Shown here one piece after another: positions 61,763 to 64,000 of a stretch of 64,000 bases of DNA. The translations under genes were made by a program, and so were the position numbers. The notes below the pieces were generated by a model. The model searched no databases and had not been told where the DNA came from. It worked only from the letters and a program-made list of their open reading frames with translations. Source of the stretch: Paucilactobacillus suebicus DSM 5007 = KCTC 3549 (lineage in GTDB: Bacteria; Bacillota; Bacilli; Lactobacillales; Lactobacillaceae); contig NZ_AZGF01000009.1 in assembly GCF_001434475.1 (NCBI RefSeq), forward strand, positions 1 through 64,000, read 5' to 3'. Within the stretch, counting starts at the first letter, position 1; every line of letters begins with the position of its first letter.

Positions 61763-62616
61763 ATACAAAACGAATTGCTAAATGGGGCGTATGTATAATT
61801 GCAGTTGGATTTTTAACCTTCTTTGGGGCAACTTGGCAACGTAAGCAAGTCAAAGATCTGAAAAATGAATTTCCTTCTGAATTAGCACCGGTATTTTTTG
61901 TACCTGGTAGTTCTGCAGGACAGAATCGGTTCAATTTATTGTTCAGTAAATTGAATAAGGATGGTCATGTGCATAGCGTTTTGAAGGTCAAAGTCAGTCG
62001 TGATGGTCATCTGACATATACGGGAAAGATAAATAAGGACGATCCATCACCATTTATTGTTGTTGCTTTTCAAAACAATCATGATGGCTACTCCAATATT
62101 AAAAAGCAAGCGGATTGGTTCAGCATCGCATTTGATCAACTTCAAAAAATTTATCATTTTAATCATTTTTCGGCCGTTGGTCATTCAAATGGTGGTGTGA
62201 TCTTAACATTATTTTTAGAGAAGTATTTACCAAAACACGTGACAATTAATCGTCTGATGACGATAGCTTCGCCGTTTAATCTAGAAAGACGAAGTACAAA
62301 AAAGACTCAAATGTTGAAAGATTTAATTGCCGGCAGAAAAAATCTGCCCAAGAAAATGAAAGTGTATTCGATTGCCGGAACTGAGAACTATAGCGGTGAT
62401 GGTACTGTTCCATTTATGAGTGTCGATAGCGGTAAGTATATTTTTCAGGATTGCGTGGCCGGATACACAGAAGTAGTTGTTACAGGTTCTGGCACGTTCC
62501 ATTCGGCCTTGCCACAAAACCCACAGATTGTGCACATGATTGAACAGTATATTCTGAAGGCAAATATTCCAAGCAATGTTCAGCGTCAAAATAAGATGTT
62601 GCCTCGTATTCATTAA
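61759..62616 (+). CDS. DUF915-type alpha/beta hydrolase, membrane anchored
   Basis: 285 residues; the GTG start overlaps the preceding stop (GTGA), with GAGGTGA upstream. An N-terminal anchor is followed by an alpha/beta hydrolase: FVPGSSAGQNRF (oxyanion region), nucleophile elbow AVGHSNGG, Asp in SGDGTVPFMS and His in FHSALPQN. DUF915 hydrolases are frequent cell-surface proteins in lactobacilli with no proven substrate. Translational overlap with the EIIC-like gene ties it to the dlt transcript. Confidence 0.83.
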   Translation: MNTKRIAKWGVCIIAVGFLTFFGATWQRKQVKDLKNEFPSELAPVFFVPGSSAGQNRFNLLFSKLNKDGHVHSVLKVKVSRDGHLTYTGKINKDDPSPFIVVAFQNNHDGYSNIKKQADWFSIAFDQLQKIYHFNHFSAVGHSNGGVILTLFLEKYLPKHVTINRLMTIASPFNLERRSTKKTQMLKDLIAGRKNLPKKMKVYSIAGTENYSGDGTVPFMSVDSGKYIFQDCVAGYTEVVVTGSGTFHSALPQNPQIVHMIEQYILKANIPSNVQRQNKMLPRIH

Positions 62617-62646
62617 GCTCTTTTTACTGGTTGACGGAGGGATCCC

Positions 62647-63270
62647 ATGGTTATTGATAGTCGGAAAAATCATAAATTATCAGCAATTTTTGCTGGATTA
62701 ATATTTGTCATGCTTGGATCGTTGGATTCCATGGATTCTACTGCGATTACCACGTTTAATCGATTGATTTATCGTCAGTTACAATTGTTCGATAATCGAT
62801 ACCTATTGATGATTAATAAAATTTCAATGACATTTAGCAGCTGGATATTTTTTATAATATATTTAGTTATCATGCTTTTAATCATATCCGCCAGGCAGAA
62901 AAGATTGTTAGCTAGTTGGATGTTGATCACCAGTATTACTGGAATGTTGTTGTTGATCATGTTTCAGTTAGGTATCAGTGGTTCAAATATGGCTGATTTG
63001 TCCGCAATTACAAGATTTCCAGCTACTCACGTATTTTTAATGACTTTGATAATCTATTTTATTAACATTGCTTGTCGTTCCGTAATCACCTCAGCCAGGG
63101 GAATTGTCTTTCTTAAATCTATATCCGTTTTAGTATTAGTGATAACTGCGTTAAGTGAAATAAATTTGCACATCACAAATGGATCAGGAGTGATAGGAGC
63201 GTTATTACTAAGTTATTGCTGGATTCAGGCCATGGAACAGATGTATGTTAGTTACTTCAAGTTAGAGTGA
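62647..63270 (+). CDS. PAP2-like membrane protein with degenerate active site
   Basis: 207 residues with six membrane helices in the arrangement of PAP2 phosphatases. Motif 2 is reduced to FPATH (from PSGH, His kept), and motif 3, expected as SRxxxxxHxxxD, appears as SEINLHITNGSG, which loses the Arg, His and Asp. Motif 1 is not recognisable. It is therefore probably not an active phosphatase; it could bind a lipid phosphate. GGAGG precedes the ATG. It is the last gene of the series from dltX, and its stop overlaps the long terminator hairpin. Confidence 0.65.
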   Translation: MVIDSRKNHKLSAIFAGLIFVMLGSLDSMDSTAITTFNRLIYRQLQLFDNRYLLMINKISMTFSSWIFFIIYLVIMLLIISARQKRLLASWMLITSITGMLLLIMFQLGISGSNMADLSAITRFPATHVFLMTLIIYFINIACRSVITSARGIVFLKSISVLVLVITALSEINLHITNGSGVIGALLLSYCWIQAMEQMYVSYFKLE

Positions 63271-63378
63271 TAAAAAGAGCGCCAAGACACCTTCATAATA
63301 GGGCCACCACCCATTAATCACCGGTTTTGTGATTGATGGGTGGTGGCCCTATTATGTTGTGTGTCTGCTCTTTTTATC
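63269..63378 (+). terminator. Very long imperfect hairpin ending the dlt transcript
   Basis: GATAAAAAGAGC pairs with GCTCTTTTTATC, then CATAATAGGGCCACCACCCAT with its complement, and inner AATCAC with GTGATT, giving a hairpin of about 110 bases. It starts within the last stop codon. It shares its right half with the tandem repeat that follows. Confidence 0.75.
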
Positions 63379-63582
63379 ACGTTTCAAATCAATAGGTCAA
63401 TCAAAAAATCACCGGTTTTGTGATTAAATGAGTGGCGGCCTTATTATGTTGTGTGTCTGCTCTTTTTATCACGTTTCAAATCAATAGGTCAATCAAAAAA
63501 TCACCGGTTTTGTGATTGATGGGTGGCGGCCCTATTATGTTGTGTGTCTGCTCTTTTTATCACGTTTCAAATCAATAAGTCA
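63316..63582. repeat. Tandem repeat, three units of about 91 bp
   Basis: Each unit starts at AATCACCGGTTTTGTGATT (63316, 63407 and 63499), continues through GGGTGG(C/T)GGCC(C/T)TATTATG and TGCTCTTTTTATCACG, and ends in ATCAATA(G/A)GTCA. Units differ by only a few bases, so the expansion is recent. Each contains the AATCAC/GTGATT hairpin and a T run. The left arm of the long hairpin is not repeated. Confidence 0.85.
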
Positions 63583-63647
63583 CATTAAGTAAATCCAAGA
63601 TCTAACAAATGGTTGCGCTTTCATTTAATGAGCGTTATACTGTCTTT

Positions 63648-63757
63648 CGTGCGGAAATTACAGTCTCCCGCGCATTCCCATGTTCCAAACCATTTCTATA
63701 TATACCAATATTCATACTGCATGAAAGCCATTTTCTTCCCAAAAATGGCTTTTTCTT
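63648..63757 (+). ncRNA. Candidate small RNA F (about 110 nt)
   Basis: The promoter TTGCGC-N17-TATACT (63613-63641) predicts a start near 63648. GTGCGG and CCGCGC form a 5' hairpin whose loop ends in AGTCTC. CTCCC, ATTCCC and GTTCC follow. The terminator (63724-63755) pairs AAGCCATTTT with AAAATGGCTT and has CTTCCC in its loop. No ribosome binding site plus start codon is present. It lies between the dlt transcript and a convergent gene. Confidence 0.55.
63724..63755. terminator. Terminator of small RNA F
   Basis: AAAGCCATTTT and AAAATGGCTTT flank a C-rich loop, followed by TTTCTTTTG. Confidence 0.75.
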
Positions 63758-63764
63758 TTGCGAA

Positions 63765-63803
63765 AAAGAGAACTAACGGTTTACTATCCGGTAGTTCTCT
63801 TTG
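63765..63803 (-). terminator. Terminator overlapping the end of the last leftward gene
   Basis: On the minus strand AAAGAGAACTA and TAGTTCTCTTT pair, followed by TTCGC; the left arm lies inside the coding end of the partial gene. Confidence 0.6.
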
Positions 63804-64000
63804 TATGCTGCAAACGCTCGACGTTGAATCTGTCTATTTAGAATCCAAATTGGCGTCTTATTAATGTTAGAGATGTCTAGGCCTTCTTGATCACGCCAGT
63901 AGCAGAAATCTGATTGAATGGCCTGCTGAGAAAATGTGGTGTAATCGTGACGGATGTAGTGCAATGCATCTTTGACGGCCTTGGAATCAGTGACAGTCCA
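63773..64000 (-). CDS. Hypothetical protein, 3' part only
   Basis: The frame is open to the window edge, so only the last 75 residues are seen; a TTG at 63964 is not a convincing start. The visible part is basic and aromatic-rich (KDALHYIRHDYTTFSQQA, SDFCYWRDQEG, NRQIQRRAFAAYKENYRIV). No motif I recognise. It converges on small RNA F. Confidence 0.5.
   Translation of the reverse strand, partial: WTVTDSKAVKDALHYIRHDYTTFSQQAIQSDFCYWRDQEGLDISNINKTPIWILNRQIQRRAFAAYKENYRIVNR

Noticed and set aside
63316-63582. Three repeats that might be read as a CRISPR array
   Set aside because: The whole 91-base unit is repeated with no unique spacers, and there are no cas genes.
63613-63864. Rightward 83-codon frame near the window end
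   Set aside because: It overlaps a small-RNA-like unit and the end of a convergent gene; the translated sequence is low in conserved features and has no ribosome binding site.

Overview
The window is a low-GC Gram-positive chromosome segment, most likely from a heterofermentative Lactobacillaceae species. This is inferred from an LPXTG-type wall anchor, lipoteichoic acid synthase, a complete dlt operon with dltX, a 252-residue short-chain alcohol dehydrogenase close to the R-specific enzymes of brevis/kefir-type lactobacilli, a water-forming-type NADH oxidase, AGGAGG-type ribosome binding sites and many lineage-specific small proteins. I cannot fix the species without a search.

Layout. 0-4.2 kb: the 3' end of a wall-anchored surface protein, then small hypothetical genes, a zinc-ribbon membrane protein, a PC4-like ssDNA-binding protein and a histidine phosphatase. 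4.6-6.7 kb: ltaS. 7-17 kb: an accessory-looking stretch with an EAL-domain protein, an AP2-like DNA-binding protein, a tiny ribbon-helix-helix protein, a small alarmone synthetase, an SDR alcohol dehydrogenase and three paralogues of an unrecognised ~190-residue family. 17-26 kb: a PatB-type lyase, a flippase, two TetR regulators, an amidohydrolase, a decayed mazEF-like toxin-antitoxin pair, a PEBP/TauE pair and an ArsR metal-sensor pair. 26-34.7 kb: a sugar locus (AraC regulator, DUF5107-TPR protein, NUDIX, aldose epimerase, sugar MFS, LacI regulator) in which two genes carry one-base homopolymer contractions. 34.7 kb: a tRNA-Arg. 36-41.7 kb: an exopolysaccharide locus with icaA/icaD/icaB homologues behind a dispersin-like GH20 enzyme, preceded on the same strand by an EAL and a membrane GGDEF gene. 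42.4-46.2 kb: an FMN riboswitch and ribD-ribE-ribBA-ribH. 46-52.5 kb: an acyltransferase, a polyol-type MFS, NADH oxidase, a cytochrome-b5-like protein, and a MarR/azoreductase pair. 52.7-63.3 kb: a two-component system, dltXABCD and four more co-directional genes (FmtA-like serine hydrolase, orphan EIIC, DUF915 hydrolase, degenerate PAP2), closed by a long hairpin and a 91-bp tandem repeat.

How it fits together. Much of the window concerns the cell envelope: LTA polymerisation, its D-alanylation under a neighbouring two-component system, and a poly-N-acetylglucosamine-type polymer that is probably tuned by cyclic di-GMP. A 27-bp motif is shared between the dlt leader and the region upstream of the EAL-GGDEF pair, which hints at common control.

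The observation I rate highest is a set of seven candidate small RNAs in otherwise empty intergenic regions (6.8, 15.8, 16.0, 42.4, 48.9, 49.1 and 63.6 kb). Each has a recognisable sigma-A promoter (TTG-N17/18-TANNNT), a 5' hairpin at or near the predicted +1, in most cases C-rich anti-Shine-Dalgarno-like stretches (CUCCU/UCCC), and a terminator hairpin roughly 85-135 nt downstream. Two pairs are tandem and three share GUAUUCAA at the predicted 5' end. All of this was read by eye and is unverified.
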